Origin: Comamonadaceae bacterium
Lineage (GTDB): Bacteria; Pseudomonadota; Gammaproteobacteria; Burkholderiales; Burkholderiaceae_C
Length of the DNA stretch: 64,000 nt
Reading direction: 5' to 3'
Assembly: GCA_009996515.1 (NCBI GenBank)
Contig: JAACZV010000017.1
Coordinates: 62,001-126,000 of the forward strand
Part shown: positions 29,586-40,176 of the stretch, piece by piece
Layout: each line of letters opens with the position of its first letter
Numbering within the stretch: position 1 is the first letter of the stretch
Program-made: the position numbers and the translations under genes
The notes under the pieces: model-generated
The model's input: only the letters and a program-made list of their open reading frames with translations
Database searches by the model: none
Told to the model about the DNA's origin: nothing

Positions 29586-30257
29586 TCAGGACGGAATTTT
29601 TTCAAGGCAGTAGCCGAGGCCGCGCACGGTCGCGATGCGGATCGGCCCCTGCTCGATCTTCTTGCGCAGCCGGTGGATATAGACCTCGATGGCGTTGTTC
29701 GAGACCTCCTCGCCCCATTCGCACAGCCGCTCGACCAGCTGGTCCTTGCTGACCAGGCGGCCGGCGCGCTGCAGCAACACCTCCAGCAGCGACAGCTCGC
29801 GCGCCGACAGCTCCAGCATCTGCTCGTTGATGTAGGCCACGCGGCCGGTGGCGTCGAAGCTCAGCGGCCCATGCTTGATGATGCTGCTGGCCGTGCCCAG
29901 GCCGCGCCGGGTCAGCGCCCGCACGCGCGCCTCCAGCTCCTGCAGCGAGAAGGGCTTGGCCATGTAGTCGTCGGCGCCCAGGTCCAGCCCCTTGACGCGC
30001 TGCTCGACGCTGTCCGCCGCGGTCAGGATCAGGACCGGCATCGTCGAGCCGCGTGCGCGCAGCTTGCGCAACACCTCCAGCCCATGCAGGCGCGGCAGGC
30101 CCAGGTCCAGGATGACGAGATCGAACTCGTGCGTGGCCAGCGCCGTGTCGGCCTCGCTGCCGGTGGCGACGCGGTCCACCGCGTAACCGGACGCGCGCAG
30201 CGCCCGCAACAGCCCGTCGGCCAGCACTTGGTCGTCTTCGGCAATCAGGATGCGCAT
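29586..30257 (-). CDS. OmpR/PhoB-family response regulator (TctD-like)
   Basis: A 223-residue regulator with a receiver domain (1-115; AEDD pocket, D51 in LVILDLGLPR, K101-region AKPFSL) and a winged-helix DNA-binding domain (125-220; LSARELSLLEVLLQRAG and VEVYIHRLRKK type sequence). It is the partner of the downstream kinase, separated by three bases. It reads away from recA; the 168-base divergent gap holds the recA promoter and an inverted repeat closer to this gene that could be its own site. Confidence 0.93.
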   Translation of the reverse strand: MRILIAEDDQVLADGLLRALRASGYAVDRVATGSEADTALATHEFDLVILDLGLPRLHGLEVLRKLRARGSTMPVLILTAADSVEQRVKGLDLGADDYMAKPFSLQELEARVRALTRRGLGTASSIIKHGPLSFDATGRVAYINEQMLELSARELSLLEVLLQRAGRLVSKDQLVERLCEWGEEVSNNAIEVYIHRLRKKIEQGPIRIATVRGLGYCLEKIPS

Positions 30258-30294
30258 GGTCTTGTCTCCTGGGGCGATGTTATGTGGTCGTTGA

Positions 30295-30315
30295 GTGGCT
30301 CACGCCATGAGCCAC
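30295..30315. repeat. perfect inverted repeat upstream of the TctD-like regulator
   Basis: GTGGCTCA-CGCCA-TGAGCCAC has eight-base perfect arms and lies 38 bases upstream of the regulator start and 57 bases before the recA LexA box. It could be an operator for the regulator or a structure separating the two divergent transcripts; no T run follows. Confidence 0.4.
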
Positions 30316-30371
30316 CCCGGCCCTAGGATGCCATTCCATCCCCGACCGTCCTCAAGTCGGCGGATGAAGCA

Positions 30372-30387
30372 CTGTACAAATATACAG
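30372..30387 (+). promoter_or_regulatory. LexA (SOS) box of recA
   Basis: CTGTACAAATATACAG is a 16-base palindrome fitting CTG-N10-CAG, the proteobacterial LexA operator. It overlaps the -35 region, as expected for repression of recA until DNA damage. Confidence 0.92.
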
Positions 30388-30400
30388 ATTGCCCCATAAT
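30373..30400 (+). promoter_or_regulatory. recA promoter
   Basis: TGTACA (30373-30378) and CATAAT (30395-30400) are sigma-70-like hexamers with a 16-base spacer. The -35 element lies inside the LexA box. The recA ATG follows 25 bases after the -10, with GGAG as the ribosome binding site. Confidence 0.65.
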
Positions 30401-30425
30401 TCGGCCATTCCCCACGGAGATTCGC

Positions 30426-31475
30426 ATGGACGCCCCGGTCAAAGCCCTCAACACCGAAAAAGCCAAGGCCTTGCAGGCCGCCCTCGCCCAGATCGAAAAG
30501 CAGTTCGGCAAGGGTTCCATCATGCGTCTCGGTGAGGGCGAGGTCATCGAGGACATCCAGGTCGTTTCCACCGGCTCGCTGGGCCTGGACATCGCGCTGG
30601 GCGTCGGCGGCCTGCCGCGCGGCCGCGTCGTCGAGATCTACGGCCCCGAGTCGTCCGGCAAGACCACGCTGACGCTGCAGGTCATCGCCGAGATGCAGAA
30701 GTTGCAGGGCGTGTGCGCCTTCATCGACGCCGAGCATGCGCTGGACGTGCAGTACGCCCAGAAGCTGGGCGTCAACCTGCAGGACCTGCTGATCAGCCAG
30801 CCCGACACCGGCGAGCAGGCGCTGGAAATCGTCGACGCGCTGGTGCGCTCCGGCTCGGTGGACCTCATCGTCGTCGACTCGGTCGCCGCGCTGACGCCCA
30901 AGGCCGAAATCGAAGGCGAGATGGGCGACAGCCTGCCCGGCCTGCAGGCCCGCCTGATGAGCCAGGCGCTGCGCAAGCTGACCGCCACGATCAAGAAGAC
31001 CAACTGCATGGTCATCTTCATCAACCAGATCCGCATGAAGATCGGCGTCATGTTCGGCTCGCCCGAAACGACTACCGGCGGCAATGCGCTGAAGTTCTAC
31101 GCCTCCGTGCGCCTGGACATCCGCCGCATCGGCTCCATCAAGAAGGGCGAGGAAGTCATCGGCTCCGAGACCAAGGTCAAGGTCGTCAAGAACAAGGTCA
31201 GCCCGCCGTTCAAGACCGCCGAGTTCGACATCCTTTACGGCGAAGGCATCAGCCGCGAGGGCGAGATCGTCGACATGGGCGTAGCCCACAAGATCGTCGA
31301 GAAGTCCGGCTCCTGGTATGCCTACAAGGGCGAGAAGATCGGCCAGGGCAAGGACAACGCCCGCGAGTTCCTGCGCGAGAACGTCGATGTGGCCCGTGAG
31401 ATCGAGAACCGCATCCGCGAGGCGGTTGGCGTCGCGCCGCTGGGCGAGGCCGAGGGCAAGGCCGACAAGGCGTGA
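30426..31475 (+). CDS. recA: recombinase RecA
   Basis: A 349-residue recombinase. Walker A is GPESSGKTT (residues about 73-81), Walker B is [12 protein letters not shown], and the L2 loop [22 protein letters not shown] is intact. It coats single-stranded DNA, drives strand exchange and stimulates LexA cleavage. Length and start are standard. A LexA box and promoter lie directly upstream and recX follows 96 bases downstream. Confidence 0.99.
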   Translation: MDAPVKALNTEKAKALQAALAQIEKQFGKGSIMRLGEGEVIEDIQVVSTGSLGLDIALGVGGLPRGRVVEIYGPESSGKTTLTLQVIAEMQKLQGVCAFIDAEHALDVQYAQKLGVNLQDLLISQPDTGEQALEIVDALVRSGSVDLIVVDSVAALTPKAEIEGEMGDSLPGLQARLMSQALRKLTATIKKTNCMVIFINQIRMKIGVMFGSPETTTGGNALKFYASVRLDIRRIGSIKKGEEVIGSETKVKVVKNKVSPPFKTAEFDILYGEGISREGEIVDMGVAHKIVEKSGSWYAYKGEKIGQGKDNAREFLRENVDVAREIENRIREAVGVAPLGEAEGKADKA

Positions 31476-31571
31476 CCGGCGCCGTGCCGGTTCATGTCGG
31501 CCGGGCCCGGATGAAGGATGAAGAGTGCCGGCCGGGCCCTGGCCGGCCGCTCAACCCGGTGAAGGCCTGAC

Positions 31572-32075
31572 ATGGCGCGCACGCCCCTGTCGCTGAAGGC
31601 CCGCGCCATAGCCCTGCTGGCCCAGCGCGAGCACAGCCGCGCCGAGCTGCGGCGCAAGCTGCTGAGCATCGAGCGCCGCTCGCGCGCGGCTGCGCAGGCC
31701 GGCTCGCACGCCGCGCCCGAGGATGCGGCCGAGGCCGCCGACATCACCGAGGCGGCCGTCGATGCGCTGCTGGACAGCCTGGCCGCTGCGGGCTATCTCG
31801 ACGAGACGCGCTTCGTCGAATCCCGCCTGCATGTCCGCGCCGGCCGCTTCGGCATCCAGCGCATAGAGCAGGAACTCGCCCAGCATGGGCTGAAACTGGA
31901 CGCCCAGCAGCGGGCCTTGCTGCGCGAAACCGAGCTGGAGCGGGCGCGCGAGGTCTGGCTCAAGCGCTTCGGCCCGGAGCCGGAGCGCGGCGCCACCGAA
32001 CAGGCACGCCAGAGCCGCTTCCTGCTGGCCCGGGGTTTTTCCGCCGAGCTGGTGCGCCGGCTGCTGCGCGGCTGA
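31572..32075 (+). CDS. recX: recombination regulatory protein RecX
   Basis: A 167-residue all-helical protein with the three repeated RecX modules: SLKARAIALLAQREHSRAEL, a middle AGYLDETRFVESRLHVRAGRFG and a final RQSRFLLARGFSAELVRRLL. RecX binds the RecA filament and limits its activity. It follows recA, probably in the same transcript. The central Ala-rich insertion (about 40-58) is longer than in E. coli. Confidence 0.95.
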   Translation: MARTPLSLKARAIALLAQREHSRAELRRKLLSIERRSRAAAQAGSHAAPEDAAEAADITEAAVDALLDSLAAAGYLDETRFVESRLHVRAGRFGIQRIEQELAQHGLKLDAQQRALLRETELERAREVWLKRFGPEPERGATEQARQSRFLLARGFSAELVRRLLRG

Positions 32076-32097
32076 ACACCGTTTGACCAAGCGCAGA

Positions 32098-32113
32098 AGG
32101 GGAGTTTTCCCCT
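32098..32113 (+). terminator. hairpin downstream of recX
   Basis: AGGGGA-GTTT-TCCCCT is a six-base-pair stem 22 bases past the recX stop codon. No T run follows, so it is a weak terminator candidate. Confidence 0.4.
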
Positions 32114-32168
32114 CCGTGCTACATTGCCGGCTGCCCAAAAAACGAGGGTTCACCCGGTTACAAGCCCT

Positions 32169-32184
32169 TTGCCGATGTCGGCAA
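32169..32184. repeat. palindrome upstream of the DUF2889 gene
   Basis: TTGCCGA-TG-TCGGCAA has seven-base perfect arms, 67 bases upstream of the DUF2889 ATG. It has the form of an operator; no regulator is known. Confidence 0.35.
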
Positions 32185-32250
32185 GGCGCTGCAGAAGCCG
32201 GTTTGACCCCCGTCCCGGCACCGGCCGGGTTCATCCGCCCATCCCGTTTC

Positions 32251-32826
32251 ATGCCCGTCGCCCACCCGTCCGCCACGCGCCGCCCGCTGCACCGTCGCGC
32301 CCTCGATGTGCAGGTGTTTGCGCGCGATGACGGCCTGTTCGACGTGGAAGCCTGCCTGACCGACACCAAGTCGCACGACGTGCCGCTGGCCGGCGTGCCG
32401 CGCAAGGCCGGCGACCCCATCCACGAGATGCGCCTGAACCTGACGGTGGACGCGGCGCTCACCATCACGGCCGCCACGTCCGAGACGCTCTGGATGCCGT
32501 ATCCGGGCGCCTGCGACGCACATGGCGACGCCTATGCCCGGCTGGTCGGCCTGAACCTGATGAAGGGTTTCCGCCAGGCCGTGCATGAACGCCTGGCCGC
32601 GACGCGCGGCTGCACCCATCTGACCGAGTTGTGCCAGGTGCTGCCCACGGCCGTCATCCAGGCGCTGGCCGGCTCCGTCATCGACACCCGCGAGGGCGAT
32701 GCCTCCGGCAACCCGCCCTTCCAGCTCGACCGCTGCCATGCGTTGCGCCGCGACGGCGCCACCGTCGCCCAGTTCTATCCCCGCTGGCATCTGGCCACCC
32801 CAGAGGCCGCCGCGACCGTTTCCTGA
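32251..32826 (+). CDS. DUF2889 family protein
   Basis: A 191-residue soluble protein starting [23 protein letters not shown]. The family (DUF2889) is identified by [20 protein letters not shown] near residue 28 and [19 protein letters not shown] near residue 120. Its role is unknown; such genes occur singly or near aromatic catabolism genes. The ATG at 32251 is the most likely start: the open frame upstream (32083-32250) has no conserved sequence and contains two hairpins. It lies between recX and sucC; a CCGACCCGAAAGACC leader separates it from sucC by 25 bases, so the two may be cotranscribed. Confidence 0.85.
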   Translation: MPVAHPSATRRPLHRRALDVQVFARDDGLFDVEACLTDTKSHDVPLAGVPRKAGDPIHEMRLNLTVDAALTITAATSETLWMPYPGACDAHGDAYARLVGLNLMKGFRQAVHERLAATRGCTHLTELCQVLPTAVIQALAGSVIDTREGDASGNPPFQLDRCHALRRDGATVAQFYPRWHLATPEAAATVS

Positions 32827-32851
32827 CTTCCCCGACCCGAAAGACCCAGCC

Positions 32852-34012
<1,161 letters not shown>

Positions 34013-34030
34013 GCCCAGGAGTTCCACACC

Positions 34031-34924
34031 ATGTCGATCTACATCAACAAAGACACCAAGGTCATCACCCAGGGCATCACCGGCAAGACCGGCCAGTTCC
34101 ACACGCTGGGCTGCCAGGCCTATGCCAACGGCAAGAACGCCTTCGTCGCGGGCGTGAACCCCAAGAAGGCCGGCGAGAAGTTCTCCGAGATCCCCATCTA
34201 CGCGACCGTCAAGGAAGCCGCCTCGCAGACCGGCGCGACCGTCTCGGTCATCTACGTGCCGCCCGCGGGCGCCGCCGCCGCGATTTGGGAGGCCGTCGAG
34301 GCCGACCTGGACCTGGCGATCTGCATCACGGAAGGCATTCCCGTCCGCGACATGCTGGAAGTGCGCAACAAGATGAAGGCCAAGGAAGCCGCCGGCGGCA
34401 AGCGCACGCTGCTGCTGGGCCCCAACTGCCCGGGTCTGATCACGCCCGACGAGATCAAGATCGGCATCATGCCCGGCCACATCCACCGCAAGGGCCGCGT
34501 CGGCGTCGTGTCGCGCTCCGGCACGCTGACCTATGAAGCCGTGGCGCAGCTGACCGAGCTGGGCATCGGCCAGTCGTCGGCCGTGGGCATCGGCGGCGAC
34601 CCGATCAACGGCCTCAAGCACATCGACGTGATGAAGGCCTTCAACGACGACCCGGACACCGACGCCGTCATCATGATCGGCGAGATCGGCGGCCCGGACG
34701 AGGCGGAAGCCGCGCGCTGGTGCAAGGCCAACATGAAGAAGCCCATCGTCGGCTTCATCGCCGGCGTCACCGCCCCTCCGGGCAAGCGCATGGGCCACGC
34801 CGGCGCGCTGATCTCGGGCGGCGCCGACACGGCCGATGCCAAGCTCGCCATCATGGAAGAGTGCGGCTTCACGATCACGCGCAACCCGTCCGAGATGGGC
34901 AAGCTGCTCAAGGGCCTGCTGTAA
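34031..34924 (+). CDS. sucD: succinate-CoA ligase subunit alpha
   Basis: A 297-residue protein with the CoA-binding Rossmann fold ([11 protein letters not shown] near residue 15) and the phosphohistidine loop [19 protein letters not shown], in which the histidine carries phosphate from succinyl phosphate to ADP. Length is standard. A strong intrinsic terminator follows 37 bases after the stop, ending the sucCD transcript. Confidence 0.98.
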   Translation: MSIYINKDTKVITQGITGKTGQFHTLGCQAYANGKNAFVAGVNPKKAGEKFSEIPIYATVKEAASQTGATVSVIYVPPAGAAAAIWEAVEADLDLAICITEGIPVRDMLEVRNKMKAKEAAGGKRTLLLGPNCPGLITPDEIKIGIMPGHIHRKGRVGVVSRSGTLTYEAVAQLTELGIGQSSAVGIGGDPINGLKHIDVMKAFNDDPDTDAVIMIGEIGGPDEAEAARWCKANMKKPIVGFIAGVTAPPGKRMGHAGALISGGADTADAKLAIMEECGFTITRNPSEMGKLLKGLL

Positions 34925-34960
34925 TCGGGTGAGCACCCGTACCGTCTCTTAGAAGAGCCA

Positions 34961-34989
34961 AGCCGTCGGGCCACCCCGGCGGCTTTTTT
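34961..34989 (+). terminator. intrinsic terminator of sucCD
   Basis: AGCCGTCGGG and CCCGGCGGCT arms around a short CCAC loop form a ten-base-pair stem (one G-T pair), followed directly by a run of T. It separates sucCD from the TerC gene that starts at 35001. Confidence 0.9.
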
Positions 34990-35000
34990 ATTGCTGATCC

Positions 35001-35696
35001 ATGGAACACCTCGACGCCACGTTCTTCTTCGCGCTGCTGAAGATCGTCTGGGCCGACCTGCTGCTGTCGGGCGACAACGCCGTCGTCATCGCGCTGGCGA
35101 CGCGCAGCCTGCCGCCGCGCCAGCAGCGGCGCGCCATCTTCGGCGGCGCCGCGGCGGCCATCCTGATGCGCGTCGTGCTGGCGCTGTTTGCCATCGAGCT
35201 GCTGCAGCTGCCGGGGCTGAAACTGGTGGGCGCGGCCCTGCTGCTGTGGATAGGCGTCAAGCTGATGAGCCAGGCCGACGAGGAGGCCGAAGTCCGCGAG
35301 GCCCACGGCCTGTGGGCCGCTGTGCGCACCATCCTGCTTGCCGATCTGGCAATGAGCCTGGACAACGTCGTCGCCATCGCCGCCTCGGCCAGCGCCGCCG
35401 CGCCGCCGATGCGGCCGGTGCTGCTGCTCATCGGCCTGGGCCTGTCCATCCCGCTCATCATCTTCGGCAGCACGCTGCTGCTGAAGCTGATGCAGCGCTT
35501 CCCGGCCATCATCACGCTGGGCGCGGCGCTGCTGGGCTTCGTCGCCGGCGAGATGGTCACGACCGACGCCACCGTGCACGACTGGTTTGAGATCAACCTG
35601 CACGGCCTGGACTACCTGGTCAGCATCGCTGGCGCGGTGCTGGTCGTGGCGGTCGGCCTGGCGCTGGCGCGCCGCACCCGGCCCGCGGCCCCCTAA
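35001..35696 (+). CDS. TerC-family integral membrane protein (YjbE-like)
   Basis: A 231-residue protein with seven membrane helices. The paired acidic motifs WADLLLSGDNAVVIALATR (residues about 17-35) and ADLAMSLDNVVAIAA (about 113-127) are the TerC signature and likely bind a metal ion. Members are linked to manganese export or to metal loading of exported proteins. No yybP-ykoY riboswitch precedes it: only the sucD terminator and 11 bases lie upstream, so its promoter must be inside or upstream of sucD. The Ser/Thr kinase gene follows 10 bases later. Confidence 0.9.
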   Translation: MEHLDATFFFALLKIVWADLLLSGDNAVVIALATRSLPPRQQRRAIFGGAAAAILMRVVLALFAIELLQLPGLKLVGAALLLWIGVKLMSQADEEAEVREAHGLWAAVRTILLADLAMSLDNVVAIAASASAAAPPMRPVLLLIGLGLSIPLIIFGSTLLLKLMQRFPAIITLGAALLGFVAGEMVTTDATVHDWFEINLHGLDYLVSIAGAVLVVAVGLALARRTRPAAP

Positions 35697-35706
35697 GATC
35701 GCCGTC

Positions 35707-36818
<1,112 letters not shown>

Positions 36819-36822
<4 letters not shown>

Positions 36823-37628
36823 CCCTGGAGTTCTTTAGCGCCACCGACGTGGGCCGGGCGCGCGACAACAACGAGGATTCGGTCGCGCTGGACGAGGCCG
36901 CCGGCCTGGTCGTGCTGGCCGACGGCATGGGCGGCTACAACGCCGGTGAAGTGGCCAGCCAGATGCTGACCGGCTTCGTCAGCAGCGAGCTGGGCCGCTG
37001 GCTCAAGGGCGCCGGCCGCGAGGCCCGCGCCGGCGAGGTCAGGCGCGCGATGGACATCTGCGTCGACAACGCCAACCGCGCCATCTTCAACGCCGCCAAC
37101 ACCAACCCGCGCTATGCCGGCATGGGCACGACGCTGGTGCTGGGCGTGTTCCGGCCGGAGGGCCTGCTGCTGGGGCATGTGGGCGACTCGCGCGCCTACC
37201 GGCTGCGCGCCGGGCGCCTGATGCAGATCACGCGCGACCACTCGCTGCTGCAGGAGCAGATCGACGCCGGCCTGCTGACCCCCGAGGAAGCCGCCTTCTC
37301 CAGCAACAAGAATCTCGTCACTCGCGCCGTCGGCGTCGAGGACACCGTGCTGATGGAGCTGCACCTGCACGAGGTGCAGCCCGGCGACACCTTTCTGCTG
37401 TGCTCCGACGGCCTGTCCGACATGCTGGACTACGACAGCCTCGCCAACCTGCTGAACGCCCATGCGGCCCTGCCCGAGGCCGCGCGCGCGCTGGTCGCGG
37501 CGGCCAACGACCAGGGCGGGCGCGATAACATCGCGCTCATCCTGGCCCGCGCCGAGGGCCGCCAACGCAGCGAGGGACGGGGCTGGTGGCCCTTCGGACG
37601 GCGTGGCGGCAAGGACTCCCTTGCCTGA
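36819..37628 (+). CDS. PP2C-family serine/threonine phosphatase
   Basis: A 269-residue PPM phosphatase (Stp1-like). The metal-binding motifs are all visible: ARDNNEDSV, LADGMGGYNAGEVAS, HVGDSRAYRLR, LLCSDGLSDML and GGRDNIALIL. It should reverse the phosphorylation by the upstream kinase. The final 30 residues are basic and glycine-rich. It is coupled to the kinase by an ATGA overlap and lies 37 bases before the FHA gene. Confidence 0.94.
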
Positions 37629-37665
37629 ACAGTCGCGGCAAGCACAACAGAACTTGAGGTCATAC

Positions 37666-38316
37666 ATGGGCAAACTGGTGGTTTCGCTCGACGGCGTCGT
37701 GATCAAGGAAGTCCAGATCACCAAGGACAAGACCACGCTCGGTCGGCGGCCGTACAACGACATCGTCATCGACAACCTCGCCGTCAGCGGCGAGCACGCC
37801 GTGCTGCAGATGGTCGGTGCCGACGTCTTCATCGAAGACCTGAACTCCACCAACGGCACCTACATCAACGGCAAGGCCATCAAGAAGCAGCTGCTGGCCG
37901 ACAACGACACCGTCGAAATCGGCAAGTACAAGATCAAGTTCCTGCTCAACGAGGGCGGCGACTACGAGAAGACCATGATCCTCAAGCCCGGGTCTGGCGC
38001 GCCTGCCAGCCTGGGCCTGAGCTCCTCCTTCGGCGCGCTGGGCGGCGCCGGCATAGGCCCGGCCACCATCAAGGTGCTGACGGGTGCCGCCGCCGGCCGC
38101 GAGGTGGCGTTGACCAAGGTCGTCACGACGCTGGGCAAGCCCGGTGTGCAGGTGGCCTCCATCACCAAGCGCCCCACTGGCTATGTGTTCGCCCATGTCG
38201 AGGGCGCGCAGCGCCCCAGCGTCAACGGCATCCCGCTGACCGGCGAGTCCATCGCGTTGCGCAGCGGCGACCTGCTCGAGCTGGCCGGCACGCAGATGCA
38301 GTTCGTCCAGGGCTGA
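37666..38316 (+). CDS. FHA-domain protein
   Basis: A 216-residue cytosolic protein. The first FHA domain (residues 15-95) has the phosphothreonine-binding residues in LGRRPYNDIVIDN, VSGEHAVL and LNSTNGTYING. A Gly/Ala/Ser linker leads to a second, degenerate FHA-like fold (about 130-214, LGKPGVQVASITKRP and PSVNGIPLTG) that lacks the usual Ser-x-x-His. It probably reads the phosphothreonines made by the kinase two genes upstream. The ATG at 37666 has an upstream TTGAGG sequence. No type VI secretion genes are near. Confidence 0.92.
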   Translation: MGKLVVSLDGVVIKEVQITKDKTTLGRRPYNDIVIDNLAVSGEHAVLQMVGADVFIEDLNSTNGTYINGKAIKKQLLADNDTVEIGKYKIKFLLNEGGDYEKTMILKPGSGAPASLGLSSSFGALGGAGIGPATIKVLTGAAAGREVALTKVVTTLGKPGVQVASITKRPTGYVFAHVEGAQRPSVNGIPLTGESIALRSGDLLELAGTQMQFVQG

Positions 38317-38507
38317 ATCCCCACTCGGCTCGGGCCCTCTCGAGGGGGCTATGCTGCCAGCGCAGAGGCGGCGCCGCCCGCTGTGATTTCCTCACGCACG
38401 GCCTCCCTCCAACCCGGTAATCCGACCGCCACGGCCCGGCGGGCGCTGCGTACATTCCTGGCACAGCCTCGCCCGACGCGTGGCACTCCATCCAAGCCAC
38501 GCACCGC

Positions 38508-39293
38508 ATGAACATCCGCGTCCTGGGCTGCTCCGGCGCCATTGCCGCCGGCTACAAGACCACCGCCTTCCTGCTCGACGACGATGTGCTCATCGACGCC
38601 GGCACCGGCGTGGGCGACCTGCCGCTGCAGGCCCTGGCCGCCATCGACCACATCCTGCTCAGCCACTCCCACCTGGACCATGTGCTGGGCATCCCGCTGC
38701 TGGCCGACGCCGTGCTGCGCCTGCGCGTCGCCGCCGGCCGCCCGCCCATCCAGGTCCACGCGCTGCCCGAGACGCTGGACGCGCTGCGCCGGCACATCTT
38801 CAACGGCGTCATCTGGCCCGACTTCACGGCACTGCCCACGGCCGCGGCGCCGGTGCTGTCGCTGCACCCCTTCCAGATCGGCGAGCGCCTGGACCTTGGC
38901 GGCCGCGTCATCGAGGTGCTGCCGGCCGCCCACACCGTGCCGGCCGTCGGCTTCGCCGTGGACGCCGGCGCCGCCGCCGCTCATGCCCACTGGGTCTTCA
39001 CCGGCGACACCGGCCCCAACCCGGCGTTGTGGCGCCGGCTGGCCGAGCTGCGCCTGTCCCACCTGGTCATCGAGACGGCCTTCAGCGACGACGAGGCCGA
39101 GGTCGCCCAGGTCAGCAAGCACCTGTGCCCGCGCGAGCTGGGCCGCGAACTGGCGCAGCTGGCCGGCAGCGTCGACGTGCGCATCACCCACATCAAGCCC
39201 GGCGAGGTCGAGGCGGTCATGCAGGGCGTGCAGGCGCTGGGCAGCCCGCACCGCATCAGCGCGCTGCAGGCCGGGCAGTCCATGCCGCTCTGA
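38508..39293 (+). CDS. metallo-hydrolase, class II cyclic-nucleotide phosphodiesterase-like
   Basis: A 261-residue beta-lactamase-fold protein. HSHLDH (residues 53-58) is the di-zinc motif, with further ligands in AAHTVPA and TGDTGPNPALW. HSHLDHVLGIP and the downstream VIETAFSD, and ITHIKPGE motifs match class II 3',5'-cyclic nucleotide phosphodiesterases (CpdP/PDE1 type) rather than glyoxalase II. It may lower cAMP or cGMP. It is preceded by a 191-base gap after the FHA gene, so it is not clearly in that operon, and is the last gene before the sigma-54 pilin promoter. Substrate assignment is family-based. Confidence 0.82.
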   Translation: MNIRVLGCSGAIAAGYKTTAFLLDDDVLIDAGTGVGDLPLQALAAIDHILLSHSHLDHVLGIPLLADAVLRLRVAAGRPPIQVHALPETLDALRRHIFNGVIWPDFTALPTAAAPVLSLHPFQIGERLDLGGRVIEVLPAAHTVPAVGFAVDAGAAAAHAHWVFTGDTGPNPALWRRLAELRLSHLVIETAFSDDEAEVAQVSKHLCPRELGRELAQLAGSVDVRITHIKPGEVEAVMQGVQALGSPHRISALQAGQSMPL

Positions 39294-39392
39294 GCCGGCT
39301 GGCTCGGGGCCCAACGCGGCGTCTGAGCGCAGCGCCCGGCGTGCGCCAGGGCCCTCCCGTACGTCCCGTGCCGTCGATGCATTTGCTTACGT

Positions 39393-39460
39393 CTGACAAA
39401 TCCTGGCCCGTGCGGCCGAAATGACGGAATGCGTCAGTCCGAAGTGACCATTTTTGTCAG
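39393..39460 (+). promoter_or_regulatory. candidate activator (PilR-type) binding region upstream of pilA
   Basis: Inverted CTGACAAA (39393-39400) and TTTGTCAG (39453-39460) flank a TGACG-N5-CGTCA palindrome (39422-39436). All lie 50-120 bases upstream of the -24 element, where enhancer-binding activators such as PilR bind TGTC-type repeats. The match to PilR sites is by position and motif similarity only. Confidence 0.5.
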
Positions 39461-39510
39461 GCTGCCCGGCTGTTCGTGCGCTTTCGCACGGGCTGGTGGG
39501 GCCAAAAACC

Positions 39511-39526
39511 TGGCACGCCCCCTGCA
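39511..39526 (+). promoter_or_regulatory. sigma-54 promoter of pilA
   Basis: TGGCAC-N5-CTGCA matches the -24/-12 consensus TGGCAC-N5-TTGCA with one mismatch; the invariant GG (39512-39513) and GC (39524-39525) are twelve bases apart. It lies 47 bases before the pilin ATG, giving a leader of about 35 bases. Sigma-54 with PilR is the usual control of pilA in proteobacteria. Confidence 0.85.
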
Positions 39527-39572
39527 TAAGAGGGTTGTGCCTCCTCCCACCCACTCTGACTGGAGTTCCGAC

Positions 39573-40058
39573 ATGAACCTGAAAGCACGCGCCCAACAAG
39601 GCTTCACCCTGATCGAACTGATGATCGTCGTCGCCATCATCGGCATCCTGGCTGCCGTGGCGATTCCGCAGTACAAGAACTACACCATCAAGGCCAAGGT
39701 CGGCAACGCGATCACGGCGGCGGACTCCGTGAAGACGGCGGTTGGCCTGTGCGCTCAGGAGACCGGCGCCCTGACGGATTGCGATGGCGGGAGCAATGGC
39801 GTTCCTGCTAACGTGACCGGCGGCGTGACCAAGGAAGTGGCGGGCATTTCGACCACTAACGGCATCATCACGATCACGCTGGCCACCGGTCTTGGCACGG
39901 GCGTTGACGGCGCCAAGATTTGCTTTGAGCCGACGGCCGATGCGAACACCGTCGTCTGGAACGCCGGCACCGATATGCAAGCTGCCAACGTTGATGCCTC
40001 GGTCATCTCCAGCATCACGAAGAACAACAAGGCGGCCACGGCTCCGACCTGCAGCTAA
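39573..40058 (+). CDS. pilA: type IV major pilin-like prepilin
   Basis: A 161-residue prepilin. The leader [10 protein letters not shown] is cut by PilD between G10 and F11, giving [22 protein letters not shown] with the conserved glutamate (fifth residue of the mature protein). The globular part has four cysteines, two near positions 50-60 of the mature protein and two near the end, and the protein ends in APTCS with a C-terminal serine. A sigma-54 promoter lies directly upstream and a terminator directly downstream, so it is a single-gene transcript. It builds surface pili for twitching, attachment and DNA uptake. Confidence 0.93.
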   Translation: MNLKARAQQGFTLIELMIVVAIIGILAAVAIPQYKNYTIKAKVGNAITAADSVKTAVGLCAQETGALTDCDGGSNGVPANVTGGVTKEVAGISTTNGIITITLATGLGTGVDGAKICFEPTADANTVVWNAGTDMQAANVDASVISSITKNNKAATAPTCS

Positions 40059-40085
40059 GTCGCCCCGGCGTCGCCACCATCCAAA

Positions 40086-40108
40086 AGAGGGCCTCTGGCC
40101 CTCTTTTT
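40086..40108 (+). terminator. intrinsic terminator of pilA
   Basis: AGAGGGCC-TCT-GGCCCTCT forms an eight-base-pair stem followed by TTTTT, 28 bases past the pilin stop codon. Confidence 0.92.
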
Positions 40109-40176
40109 CGTTGTCCGGCGGTGCCATGCCCGGGGGGCACCAGAAGGCAGCGGGACAATCGCTCCAGTCCTGCGCC

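Noticed and set aside
34925-35000. yybP-ykoY manganese riboswitch before the TerC gene
   Set aside because: The gap is only 76 bases and is filled by the sucCD terminator; there is no room for the aptamer.
38317-38507. A small gene between the FHA and phosphodiesterase genes
   Set aside because: No frame with a start, ribosome site and protein-like composition was found. It holds a weak GGGCCCTCTCGAGGGGG-type hairpin only.
39429-39572. Longer N terminus of the pilin
   Set aside because: That stretch contains the sigma-54 promoter, and the prepilin leader with its cleavage site starts at 39573.
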